A DNA stretch of 64,000 nucleotides from Nematopogon swammerdamellus. Its lineage: Eukaryota; Arthropoda; Insecta; Lepidoptera; Adelidae. Within the stretch, counting starts at the first letter, position 1, and every line of letters starts with the position of its first letter. The stretch covers positions 18,873,741 through 18,937,740 of the forward strand of contig OX336348.1 in assembly GCA_946902875.1 (NCBI GenBank). Reading direction: 5' to 3'. Positions 9,654 through 19,796 of this stretch are shown here, one piece after another. Under the pieces are notes generated by a model, which worked only from the letters and a program-made list of their open reading frames with translations, did no database searches and was not told the origin of the DNA. The translations under genes were made by a program, and so were the position numbers.

Positions 9654-11211
9654 TGGTAATATAAATGTTCTACGGGCGACAACTTATAGGTGTACTTGCA
9701 GCACAACGCCGATTACTCTGCTTAACCTGATTGTCGGAATACAGCGTGTGGTATGTACATTATGTATGTATTTACGTACTTTAATACAATTTTTTTTAAT
9801 TTTTCTTTGCCGACAAAATGGGTCTTAAAATCTAAAGCGCCCACAGAAAGGGTCTTAAAATGGGTATGTGGTTTGTACAGAGGGTCTATTAGCTGCTGTA
9901 TAAATTTGAAGCGGTAACCTCAAAAAGTAATTTAACGTCAAAATCGGCTGACTTCATGTGGTCTTAAACCAGTGTATGCCCACTTGCCATGGTCTTACGA
10001 TGACGTGTGGTAATTGAAATAAGCTGGAGAACATAACTATAGTGAAAAGAATCGGTAACCTCAAAAAGTAATTTACCGACATTTTTGGCGATTTTCGACT
10101 TGTCACCGAATACGGTTGCGCCCATTCGCGATCTTTAAGACTTGGGTTTTTGTGTTTAAAATGCCGTAATTTATAACAATTTCACTAAGCCAAGCGGTAA
10201 CCTTTTTGGTAATATGAATGTTCTACGGGCGACCGGACTAGGAGGGCGTCCGCAGGCAGCGACCCACTTTGTTTTTAAGTTCGGGTTTCCTGGGAAACTG
10301 AAATATGTATGCATGTATTATTTATTTGCACACCAAATAACAGGTAAAATAACAAATTGGTGAGTCTAATGCAACAAAAGTATCAGTCTCGATCTCTCGT
10401 AGTGAACCCACTCACGTGTACGAGCACGCTCCGCCGCCCGGACTGACAGTCCGATAACGTCGGATAACGACTCAATTATTTGTGTTTTTTAGGACAGAAG
10501 CACGACCTTTTATCAAATTATGAACTTACCGATGATACGATATTCTTCCATTCTTCACATGGGTGACAACCCTGCTGATGATTTTGCACGAGAATACAGC
10601 ACAAACCGGCATTGTGTTTTCGACCACGGCTAACGCAAGACTAAGCGGTCGGTGCGCGACCGACGATCATATTTTGATTGTTTACGCAAGTGTTCGGCAC
10701 GCAGCGCTAGGGAAGAGTCTCTAGTCCGAACCATAATGTTCTTGGTTGAACAGTATCACCCTAAATACAGTTGTTAACACATATATTTTTATGTAACCCC
10801 ATTGACATTAATAATCATTTTTGAATCTCCCAGATTTACAACCAGAACCTAGTAAATTATTAGATCATTTTAACAGAAATAAATTGAAATTTAAACAACT
10901 GGAAACAAAATTAAAAAATAATAAAAACAAAATAATAAAAAAAAATTTGGATTTTTTGACTCCCCCTAGTGAGATTTGGTGAGATTTTGGCAGATCCCCC
11001 CCCCCCCCTTTTTTTTGCTCACGTGATTAATAAATGTCCCCTTACCTATAGCTACCTTCGGGTTCCATCATTAAAACAGCTCCAAGACACGAAATTGCGT
11101 CATCAACGTTACATAACATACAAAAATTGAGCTCAATTGAAAACCGGGAAGTCAGTTCAATTTAACTTGAAACACTACCCCGCACTCACTAATACACACA
11201 TACGCCTTATT
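9654..11211. other. Unclassified repetitive DNA between foldback copies 2 and 3
   Basis: No protein-coding signal is recognised. The motif GGTAATAT(A/G)AATGTTC followed by TACGGGCGAC occurs at 9655 and 10209. CGGTAACCTCAAAAAGTAAT occurs at 9912 and 10052. A GAGATTTGGTGAGATTTTGG block with a C13 run sits at 10971-11008. These look like pieces of one or two degenerate DNA transposons, but I could not define ends. Confidence 0.5.
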
Positions 11212-12225
11212 AAAAAAAATAAAGTTTAAAAAACTGTAACCCGACTATGGAAAAAAGGAACTATTATTAAAAAAACTAAAAAAGTTTCAAAACCTTTACC
11301 ATAAATAAAATAAACTAAAAAGTAAGAAACAAGACATTTGGGAGCCATGGCAGTGCTTCCTTCGGACGTTGCTATCATCGTCTTATTGGGTAAGAGCAGT
11401 CTTTTGATTTTCCTGTTTATTTAGTTTTATTGAAGTCTTCTGGCAGTTTCACATTAATAACGTTATAATTAAATTGAAATGCCGTAGTCGTGCGTTGTCA
11501 GCTATAAAAAAAATTATGCTTGATTGACGGCATCTCGTTGTTAATTTTGCGATCATGCTGAGGAAGGGGAAGAGAGGGAGTGAGGGAGTGAGGGAGTGAT
11601 GGAGGGGAAGAGGGAATGAGGGAGGGAGGTAAAGATAATATTTTGCCTCGACTCATACAACAGCAATCGGCCACAATAATATAATCCTATAACCTTTCAT
11701 TTATTCATTAGAGTTACTCAGTAGTAGTAGATAAATAACACATAATTCTGTAAAAATTTCAACTGTCTACCTATTACGGTTCCAAAGATACAGCAGTAGG
11801 ACGGACAGACGGACGGACAGACAGACAGACGGAGTAGGCTTAAATATAATATTAAATATAATCCGTACGGGATACGGAAACCTAAAGAAAAGTATTTTCG
11901 TATATTTAAAGTTAAGTAGATAATTTTTTTTATAGCTGACAACGCACGACTACGGCATTTCAATTTAATTATAACGTTATTAATGTGAAACTGCCAGAAG
12001 ACTTCAATAAAACTAAATAAACAGGAAAATCAAAAGACTGCTCTTACCCAATAAGACGATGATAGCAACGTCCGAAGGAAGCACTGCCATGGCTCCCAAA
12101 TGTCTTGTTTCTTACTTTTTAGTTTATTTTATTTATGGTAAAGGTTTTGAAACTTTTTTAGTTTTTTTAATAATAGTTCCTTTTTTCCATAGTCGGGTTA
12201 CAGTTTTTTAAACTTTATTTTTTTT
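11212..12225. mobile_element. Foldback element copy 3, loop inverted, abutting Gypsy integrase
   Basis: Arms match copies 1 and 2, but the central loop is in the opposite orientation, as expected when long inverted arms recombine. There is no 68-bp minisatellite beside it. Its right end abuts the Gypsy integrase reading frame at 12226, truncating the ORF just after the YLPK codons. The minus ORF at 11718-11963 is the mirror of the spurious ORF in copy 2. Confidence 0.85.
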
Positions 12226-13783
12226 GGGCAAATATTTTTCTACTGGGGAGTAGTAAATCTTTCCTGTTAGCAAATAAGCTGGAGCAAATCCGGTACTACA
12301 ATGGTCTATCTGATTATAGCTATCCTCCACTTCCTGTAGAATGCAACCCCACTTAGTATGCCGTTCGCAACAGTACGTTCTAAATAGTCTCCCTAACTCT
12401 TTACACACCCGCTCAACACAATTGGGCCTAGGATTATAGACGGACGTGTAAGACAACCTAATTCCTAATTCTGCTATCGTTCTCTTCCATACTCTTGACT
12501 TAAACTGAGTACCCTGATCCGTCATAATCGCCTCGGGCAGAATAGTCTTCGTGAATTTCTTAAGGCATCGCGTAAGAACTGTGGCTGTGGCCCTCTTCAA
12601 AGAGTAAATCCTTACAAACTTTGTGAATCCATCCTGTATGATGAAGATATACTGTATTCCGCCCCTGGACTTTGGTAACGGGCCATAAATATCAGCCAAG
12701 ACTAACTCCCCCACGCGACTAGTGATTACCGGGCTCAGCCTCCCCATTGTGCGTACGTTATTTACCTTAGCCATCTGGCAGATATGACAAGTTCTCAAAA
12801 CATCTCTAACCCGCTTGGACATATTCGGCCAATAATATTTCTTACTGAGCGTTCCCTTTATCTTTAGAGTGCCAAAATGGCCTAATTCCTTATGGTACCT
12901 CCATATAAGCTCATCTACTTCCCCTTCTGGTATAACTAACTTTACAGCGTCGTCAGCGGTGCGAACGTACAATAACTTATCTTTTAACTCGTACTTAATC
13001 CTTTTTCCTACCTGGATCCCTTCCCCCATACCTATACTTTCTCTAATTTCTCTCAAACAGATATTTTCTTGCTGTAATTTCTCCAAATTCCTTAATTTAT
13101 TTTTTAATTCTGTCGCTCCTCTTACCTGAAACCCCGCTACCTCTGGACATATCTCCTTTAATTCTTGTATCCTTTCCGCTTTGGCTGTTTATCTAGACAG
13201 GACATCTGCACAAACGTTGTCACTGCCCTTTACATGTTCCACAGCGAAGTTAAACTGGTTCAGATAGAGCAACCATCTAGTGATACGACTATTGTGCAAC
13301 TTCCATGTGCTGAGAAATGTTAGGGACTGATGATCTGTCCTTATTATTATGGGCACACCTCTCAGGTACGTTTCGAATTTCCGCAAACAATAAATTACTG
13401 CCCACAGTTCCCTTTCATTCACTGTCCACCTTCGCTCGGCACCCGACAATCCTTTACTAAAGAACCCTACCACCAAATGATCCCCTTCTTTATCTATTTG
13501 ATATAAGCACCCACCCAATGCATACGCGGAACAGTCTGTTTGTAAGTAAAATTGTCTAGTTAAGTCCGGATGATCCAACATAACGGATTTAAGGAACAAT
13601 CCCTTTACTACCTCAAATTGTCTTTGCTTGTCTGGTGTCCAATCCCATTTCGTTTCCTTCCTCAACAATTGAAGCTCCATAATGTTTAATAAACTTCCTA
13701 TAATAATTGCAGAGTCCTAGGAACGCTCTTAAATGTTTAACCCTCCTAGGCACAGGAAAATCTCTTATGGCCTCTACCTTCTC
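12226..13783 (-). CDS. pol: Gypsy pol: end of RT, RNase H and integrase (one stop, one small frameshift)
   Basis: Reading leftwards, the RT thumb (FLGLCNYYRKFIKHY) is followed by a short frame change near 13680. RNase H follows with LQTDCSAYALGG, NERELWAVIYCL, IRTDHQSLTFL and a VCADVLSR end. A single TAA at 13189-13191 precedes integrase in the same frame. Integrase shows the HHCC zinc site (HKELGHFG then CHICQ), the catalytic core (LADIYGPLP, IMTDQGTQF) and a Glu in NCVERVCKEL, i.e. a plausible D,D,E triad. The frame ends at a foldback insertion after YLPK, and the missing C-terminus is at 5890-6213. Reading frames and motifs are otherwise well preserved, suggesting a fairly young element. 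Confidence 0.9.
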
Positions 13784-14487
13784 AACCACATGAAACCCCG
13801 CAACCACGTGAAATATGATCACATTTCTGAGTTCCGATCTAGCCTTCAGTGGCTCGACATTCGTCGTCGCAGAAATTCCCATGTCCTCTCTCTCTTGTAC
13901 TGCACACTGAATGACCCTGCTGCTCCTAAATACCTCTCCGACCGTTTCCAAATGCTTTCCTCCCACGGAGTATCATTAAGATCCTCTGACACCCTTGTTC
14001 TTGCTATCCCGTCCCACTCCTCAGTCTTTTACACTGACTCTTTCACAGTGCACGCTGCACGCATGTGGAACGAACTTCCTCTTCGTTTACGACAGTGTGC
14101 ATCGATCCACACGTTCAGAGTGCTCTTGAAAGACCATCTCCTCAAACCCTAAACCTCATCTCCTTCTGTTTCGGAGTACATCGGTTTCTGAGAAAATTCA
14201 TAACATGTTTGTCTGTCTTTCATCATTGTCTGAGTTTTATTTTTGTATACGCTTATATATATTTACGATTTACTATGGTTACTATATGGTTATTATATGT
14301 ATGTATTATATGTATATATAATATAAATCTTTGTTTTTCTATTCTTCTATTATCTAAGACTATGTTTTGTTGCACCTACCCTGGTTTTTATATGTAAAAA
14401 GGGTAGGCTGGCGGAAAATGCCATAGGCATTAAGTACTACCTTCTGTACGACTTTATGTGCAATAAACGTTTTTTGATTTGATTTGA
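13784..14487 (+). mobile_element. 5'-truncated non-LTR retrotransposon inserted in Gypsy pol
   Basis: It carries only the last ~115 codons of an RT ORF (about 13814-14152; RRRRNSHVLSLLY, AARMWNELPLRLRQ, FRVLLKDHLL), a 3' UTR ending in GTGCAATAAACG, and a (GATTT)n tail. It is flanked by TTCTC at 13779-13783 and 14488-14492. Removing the insert plus one TTCTC copy (709 bp) brings the Gypsy RT frame exactly back into register. The C-terminal style is that of the Jockey/CR1 superfamily. Confidence 0.85.
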
Positions 14488-14822
14488 TTCTCTTGATCCA
14501 TATCGACGCCTTTCTGCGAAACCACGTGTCCCAATAATTTGATCTCTCTTTTTAGAAACTGGCATTTCTTTAATCTGCAAGTCATACCTCCTTCCTTGAG
14601 TTTGCCTAACACCACATCTATATGATGAATATGTTTCCCTACCGAACCTCTAGTAAAGATTATGATATCGTCTAGGTAGTTGAGACAAAACCCCGAGATT
14701 TCTTCCCCCAAGATCATATTCATAGCACGTGAGAAAGCTGATACTGACGTTTTTAGTCCCTGAGGCAGCCGCAAATATACGTAGGATCTGTTTAGAAAGG
14801 TGAAACCCGTATATTGTACACT
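14488..14822 (-). CDS. pol: Gypsy pol, central RT fragment with YLDD
   Basis: This short segment between two insertions encodes RT motifs B to D: YTGFTFLNRS, LRLPQGLKTSVSAFSRAM, then NYLDDIIIFTR (catalytic YxDD), then GHVVSQKGVDM. It continues upstream at 18429 and downstream at 13783. Frame arithmetic across both insertions is exact. Confidence 0.9.
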
Positions 14823-14873
14823 TTTTTTTTTATTGTTAGCTCGACATATGGCGCCGAGGCACCCATAAGGTGT

Positions 14874-17800
14874 CTAACGGCGCCCATGGACATTCGGTCG
14901 TATTCGGGGGTTGCGAATGCCATGCCGGCCTGACAGGTGCCCATTCACGCCCCTCTTGAAGGACCCGAGACTGTACTTGGGGGGAAATATATAAGCAGGG
15001 AGAGCGTTCCAGAGTTTACCGGTTCTGTACAGGAAAGATCTGCAGAATCGATTGGTACGCATGCGTGGTAAGTCCAGCGTATATGGATGCAATCCCTGCC
15101 CAGTGCGCGTGGTGCGGAGGTGGAAAGGGGACGGCGGGATCGCGTTAAACAGCTCCTCCGAGCACTCCCCATGGAATAAGCGATAGAACACACTTAGGGA
15201 GCCGACATCCCTACGGTGTTGCAGTGGTTCTAGATCACGGGACACTTCGGGGTCACCCACTAGTCGCACGGCTCGACGCTGGATCGAGTCCAGAGGCGCA
15301 AGCTGGTATTTGGCAGAGCCATCCCACAGGTGCGAGCAGTACTCCAAGCAAGACCTGATCTGCGATTTATACAGCAGCAGCTTTTGGTCCGCCGTGAAGT
15401 ACCGTCGCACCTTATTGAGTACGCCCAGCTTTTTAGAAGCCAGCTTGGCCTTCCCCTCGATGTGGCGACGAAAGTTCAAGTCGTGCGACAGTTCGACTCC
15501 GAGGACCCCGAGGTGTTCGCTTAATTTGAGCGACGTGCCTTGGAATGAAGGAGCCGGTGTGAACGCCACTCTCTTCGCACTGAACGCGCAAACTTGTGTC
15601 TTGGAAGCGTTAAACTCGACCAAATTACTACGGCCCCATTCGGAAATAGTACCGAGTGTATGTTCGAGCTCAGACACAAGTCTTCGTCTCTTCTCATCCA
15701 CAACATCCCGACTGGCTGAAGGGTGACTGGTGTAGGATCCGTGTGCCGTACTGTCATCTGCATAACAATGTATGTTGCCCAGAGACAGCATATCATTGAT
15801 GTGCAGAAGAAACAGCGTGGGTGACAACACAGATCCTTGTGGTACGCCGGCGTTCACTGACATGGCGTCCGACGAGCAACCGTCCACTAGGACCTGAATG
15901 CTACGCCCATGTAGGAAGTCGGCGACCCAGTCACACAGGCCAGAAGGAAGTCCGTAAGCCGGCAATTTGCCCAAGAGCGACTTGTGCCAAACCCGGTCAA
16001 ATGCCTTGGCAATATCAAGGCCAATAGCCAAGGATTCGCCATGACCTTCAAGCGATTCCCCCCAAAGGTGAGTGACGTACGCTAGGAGATCACCAGCAGA
16101 TCGTTTTGGCCGGAAGCCGTATTGCCGATCGCTGATGAGGTCATTTGTCTCTAGGTACTTCATGAGCTGCGCATTGATGATGCGCTCCATCACCTTACAG
16201 AGAAGGGAGGTCGCTATAGGTCGGTAGTTTGACGGGTTTGAGCGGTCACCCTTTTTGGGGACCGCTTGCACAAACGCAGATTTCCAAGCCGCCGGCACAC
16301 GACCATTAGAGTAGGAGAGACGGAATAGGCGCGTCAGCACTGGAGCCAACTCGGGAGCACACCTTTTTAACACCAATGCAGGAATCCTGTCCGGCCCACT
16401 CGCTTTCCTGACGTCTAGGGAGAGAAGCTCCGCCCGTACAGTTCGTTGTCGGAACTGCACTTCCGGCATGGAGTTCTCACACCTAGGTATGGATGGGGGA
16501 GTGGCACCTCCATCGTCCAGGTTAGAGTTCCCCGCAAAGAGAGATACCAGTAAGTCGGCTTTCTCCTTTGCGGAGTGAGCAAGTGAGCCTCCAGGACACT
16601 GCAGAGGTGGAAGAGAGGAGCGGCAGAAATTCGACTCGACAGATTTGGCGAGAGACCAGAACTCACGGCTCCCAGTTGGATGCTCGTTCAGTCTATCGCC
16701 GATTCTGCCGATGTGGTCAAATTTGGCCCTGGCAATAACCCTTTTGCAGGATCTGGAGAGGTGGTTGTATTTCTTCTTCAGTTCGGGTACATTTGGGTCA
16801 CGTCCGGCACGAGCACGCGACCATGCACGATAAGCTGCGCATTTAGCTGCGACAGCAACAGCACAGTCGCGGCTGTACCACGGTTGGCATTTACCACCGA
16901 GGTGGACAGAGGCGCTGGGAATAAACATTTCCATTGCCCCGAGGACCACTTCGGCAACGGTATTAGCGCAATCCGACGGATCGTCCGAACTGAAGCAGAT
17001 CTCTCTCCAAGGGTAGGATGCGAAGTGCTCTCGCATCCCATCCCAATCTGCCGACGCGTAGTGCCAAATTCGACGCGTTCCTCCAGTACGGGACTGAGGA
17101 GGCGAAGATGGCACCGTGGACCCCACTAAACAATGATCAGAAGAACCCAGCGGGGCTCTCACTGCGACCTTATATCCAGTGGGGTTCGTCGTCAGCAGAA
17201 GATCCAGCAACGAGGGTTCATGACCGTCTATATCTGGTAGTCTGGTGGGTTGGTCCACCAGTTGAGACAGATCATGCGTCAGGGCGAAGTCGTAGGCGGC
17301 TCTCCCCGCAAAGTCAGTTCTCCTGGAGCCTAGCCATGCCTCGTGATGGGCATTGAAATCTCCAAGAAGAACCAAGTCCGCGGTGGGGAACCGCTCTTGG
17401 ACTTTGTCTGCCGCTCCACTCAGGTACTCAAATAACCGAGCTGTCCCAGCATCTCCGGAGTGCGACCTGTAGAGACAGGCGTACACCCGCGAGACTGTCC
17501 CCAGATCCACATGGACCCAAAGTACTGAGAGTTCGGGGTCCTCAAGACAGCGCAGGCGACGACAGCAAATATCCGCCCTGACGAACAGGCAAACCCCGTC
17601 TCGCGAGCGGAAGGCTTCTTCCAGAGTGTAGCCGGGGTAATGCAGGTAAGAGGTGTCGGCAGGGCAAGATATTTGCGTCTCCGTCAGAAAAAGCAAGGCC
17701 GGTTTTGTCGTTTCTAGATGGTGGTGGACGGCATTCAAATTTGAGTGCAACCCCCGCACGTTGGTCGAATCGACGCTAAAGAGGGTTGTAGGGATGTGCA

Positions 17801-17897
17801 CCGCTGATTTAACCTTACTTATTCTTTGTTGTGCTGTCATGATTGTTGTGAGGGGGGGAAAAAAGCGTGAAGGGTGGCCATGGTGATTCACGGGCAA
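14874..17897 (-). CDS. Endonuclease-reverse transcriptase of the 3.6-kb non-LTR element
   Basis: An uninterrupted 1007-residue ORF. The N-terminal AP-type endonuclease spans roughly residues 40-270: LTETQIS, LLGDFNAHHEAWLGSR, and the terminal GSSDHCLV motif. RT spans roughly residues 480-760: SAFVQAVPKKGDRS, NYRPIA, QYGFRPKRSAGD, GLDIAKAFDRVWH (motif A), GVPQGSVLSP (motif B) and HCYADDSTAHG (catalytic YADD). The C-terminal region (YCSHLWDG, QRRAVRLVGD, GKLWNALPA) is typical of Jockey/CR1-superfamily elements. No RNase H or zinc knuckle is seen. The product would nick target DNA and prime reverse transcription from its own RNA. The first Met lies just after the leader; an internal Met 19 residues on is also possible. 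All key catalytic motifs are present, so activity is plausible. Confidence 0.93.
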   Translation of the reverse strand: MPVNHHGHPSRFFPPLTTIMTAQQRISKVKSAVHIPTTLFSVDSTNVRGLHSNLNAVHHHLETTKPALLFLTETQISCPADTSYLHYPGYTLEEAFRSRDGVCLFVRADICCRRLRCLEDPELSVLWVHVDLGTVSRVYACLYRSHSGDAGTARLFEYLSGAADKVQERFPTADLVLLGDFNAHHEAWLGSRRTDFAGRAAYDFALTHDLSQLVDQPTRLPDIDGHEPSLLDLLLTTNPTGYKVAVRAPLGSSDHCLVGSTVPSSPPQSRTGGTRRIWHYASADWDGMREHFASYPWREICFSSDDPSDCANTVAEVVLGAMEMFIPSASVHLGGKCQPWYSRDCAVAVAAKCAAYRAWSRARAGRDPNVPELKKKYNHLSRSCKRVIARAKFDHIGRIGDRLNEHPTGSREFWSLAKSVESNFCRSSLPPLQCPGGSLAHSAKEKADLLVSLFAGNSNLDDGGATPPSIPRCENSMPEVQFRQRTVRAELLSLDVRKASGPDRIPALVLKRCAPELAPVLTRLFRLSYSNGRVPAAWKSAFVQAVPKKGDRSNPSNYRPIATSLLCKVMERIINAQLMKYLETNDLISDRQYGFRPKRSAGDLLAYVTHLWGESLEGHGESLAIGLDIAKAFDRVWHKSLLGKLPAYGLPSGLCDWVADFLHGRSIQVLVDGCSSDAMSVNAGVPQGSVLSPTLFLLHINDMLSLGNIHCYADDSTAHGSYTSHPSASRDVVDEKRRRLVSELEHTLGTISEWGRSNLVEFNASKTQVCAFSAKRVAFTPAPSFQGTSLKLSEHLGVLGVELSHDLNFRRHIEGKAKLASKKLGVLNKVRRYFTADQKLLLYKSQIRSCLEYCSHLWDGSAKYQLAPLDSIQRRAVRLVGDPEVSRDLEPLQHRRDVGSLSVFYRLFHGECSEELFNAIPPSPFHLRTTRTGQGLHPYTLDLPRMRTNRFCRSFLYRTGKLWNALPAYIFPPKYSLGSFKRGVNGHLSGRHGIRNPRIRPNVHGRR

Positions 17898-18428
17898 AGC
17901 GTGGACCCTAGCTTCAACGCTTACTGTTCAGGTTGGTGGTGCGCCGACACGGAAGACGGAAGGGCCCCCGGTCCCCCCCGGAAGTGGCCGCCGGGACCCT
18001 TACACCGGTCACCATCCGGCACGACGGACCACTCCGGGATTATGCGCCGGCTGACCGGGGCAGCCTCTCGCGTTGGTTAGACGCGATTGGGCCCCTGTAC
18101 TATCCGGCGGGCGGCCAGCGGAATAACCGTTTAACCGGGTCTCCCTGGCAACCGTGTCGATGAAACACCTCTGAACAGCGAATCCGCGTCGGGACCACTG
18201 ACCTACTCCTCACCATAGCCAACCCCACCTGCTACTGGGTCCCCGGGAAGTACACCGGAACACAGCGAACTGTTATGGCGGTGTAATGTTTCCCCCGGGG
18301 TGTGGTGGCGAACCCAGCCGATCCGAAGATCTCCCACACGCTAATTGCTGTTCATTTGGCACCACCCAGGAGGCACGTGTGACTTAAGGACCTTAAGGTG
18401 TCACGGACGCGAACAGCTCTACCCCCCA
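17898..18428 (-). promoter_or_regulatory. GC-rich 5' leader of the 3.6-kb non-LTR element
   Basis: This segment precedes the ORF and holds no long ORF of its own on the sense strand. It probably contains an internal Pol II promoter, as non-LTR elements must, but I see no defined promoter motif. Near its start GTGACACCTTAAGG and CCTTAAGTCAC can form a hairpin. The same leader, about 85-90% alike by eye, occurs at 53805-53927 and 55536-55999. Confidence 0.55.
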
Positions 18429-19796
18429 TACACTATTCGGATGTAGCGGTATTTGGAAGTAGGCATTACTTAGATCTATAGTGCTCAAATAGTTAACCCC
18501 GTGAAAGCGTTGTAGTATCTCCGAGATCAAAGGTGGCTTTTCTACCTCCCCTTCTAATTTAGTATTTAATGTTCGAGCATCTAATAATATCCTAACACTC
18601 TGATCCTTTTTTACCGTGTAGGTCAATGGGCTTGAGTAAGGCGTAGCTGCTCTCATCACTATCCCCTGATTTTCCATTTCAACCAACTTTTCAGCCACCC
18701 CTTTTCTATAAGCATGAGGCACAGGGTAAGCATACTTTACAAATGGTGTCTTATCCAGCACCTTCAACTCGTGCGTGTACTTCTGTGTACAGCCTGGGAT
18801 TTCTGAAAATTGGTTTTCATATTTTTCTAAAACTTTTCTCAACATTACCTTTTCTCGCGCCCCTATTTCCAATTTCCGCACCGCATCACCTATCTCTCCC
18901 TTAATACAGCTATCTTCCCTCGATATCGAACTGTGGCTTTGTACTGTCTTACTCCTGCCTAAATCCGACTCATGTAGAGGTACTTTTAGGCTTAATGCTC
19001 CGTGGAGTTCCAACGCAGATGGCGATTGACAGATTATGGTGGCTTTATTTTCTAACAAAAAATCATAACCAAGAATGATGGGTCGTATTAGTTTCTCTAC
19101 TATCAAGCAAGGTGTTTCTACTTTCACCCCCATTATGACAAGCGGCAACAAAGCCATCTTGCAAACCCTCGGTGACTTTTGTCCCGTCGCGCCTACAATA
19201 TGCAACGCTGCAATCGGCAACATAGGGTAAGTACTACCATCTTTTGTTAATTCCTCACAAATGTACCTAGATACACAAGTGACCTGGCTGCAGGTGTCTA
19301 CCAAACAATTTATCATTTGTCCGTTTATCATAGCCTGCACCTCAGGTAGTTTAGGTAACGCACTGGACTCGTGTTCCTCCTCATAGCCTGTATCATCAAA
19401 CACCGACGTTACTCTAGCCCCGGAGATAAGGTCACCCTCAAAAGTTTTCCTATAGAACGACTTCTCTCTCGCCTTCACTATGCACTTTGTCATATTTTCT
19501 ATCAATTGCTTGCAACATTCCTTGCTACTTCGCTCTTCAAACCCTAAACCTACTGAGTTGCTCTGACCACTTAGCGTCAATACTTGCTTTCTTCCCTGTT
19601 CACTTTTTCCCAAACCTTTCCCTGGCCTCCATCCATTCTTAATCAAAAGCTTAGGTGGTAAATTAATGTCAACCCTTCGTTTATCTATCGTAGCCATCAG
19701 GCGCGTTGTATTGATGGCTTCAGTTAGTTTCCCACGCCGGCGCCTTCCCTGTGTAGACCCCCTATCAATGGTATCGTATCCGCAGCTCTCTGCCAT
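18429..19796 (-). CDS. pol: Gypsy pol N-terminal part: G-patch, protease, first half of RT
   Basis: The ORF overlaps the gag end by 73 bp in the -1 frame. Residues ~50-86 form a G-patch (LLIKNGWRPGKGLGKSEQG, then GLGF), an RNA-binding glycine motif. The retropepsin-like protease follows at ~155-250 with NCLVDTCSQVTCVS and the downstream IILGYDFL; its catalytic triplet reads D-T-C instead of D-T-G/S. RT begins near residue 365 (EKLVEMENQGIV, TPYSSPLTYTVKK, RILLDARTLN) and includes motif A (STIDLSNAYFQI). The ORF is cut at 18429 by the 3.6-kb non-LTR insertion and resumes at 14822 in frame. No zinc knuckle is seen in gag or here. Confidence 0.9.

Larger units (their letters stand above)
14823..18428 (-). 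mobile_element. Complete-looking 3.6-kb non-LTR retrotransposon without ORF1
   Basis: The element ends in a poly(A) tail (T run at 14823-14832 on the plus strand). It has a ~530-bp GC-rich 5' leader, a single 1007-codon ORF, and a 6-bp target-site duplication TACACT (14817-14822 and 18429-18434). Excision with one TSD copy restores the Gypsy pol frame (3612 bp removed). A second, rearranged copy of the family lies in the palindrome at 53.8-58.6 kb. Its 5' region there also matches to the same start (AGCTGTTCG), supporting 18428 as the true 5' end. Confidence 0.88.
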
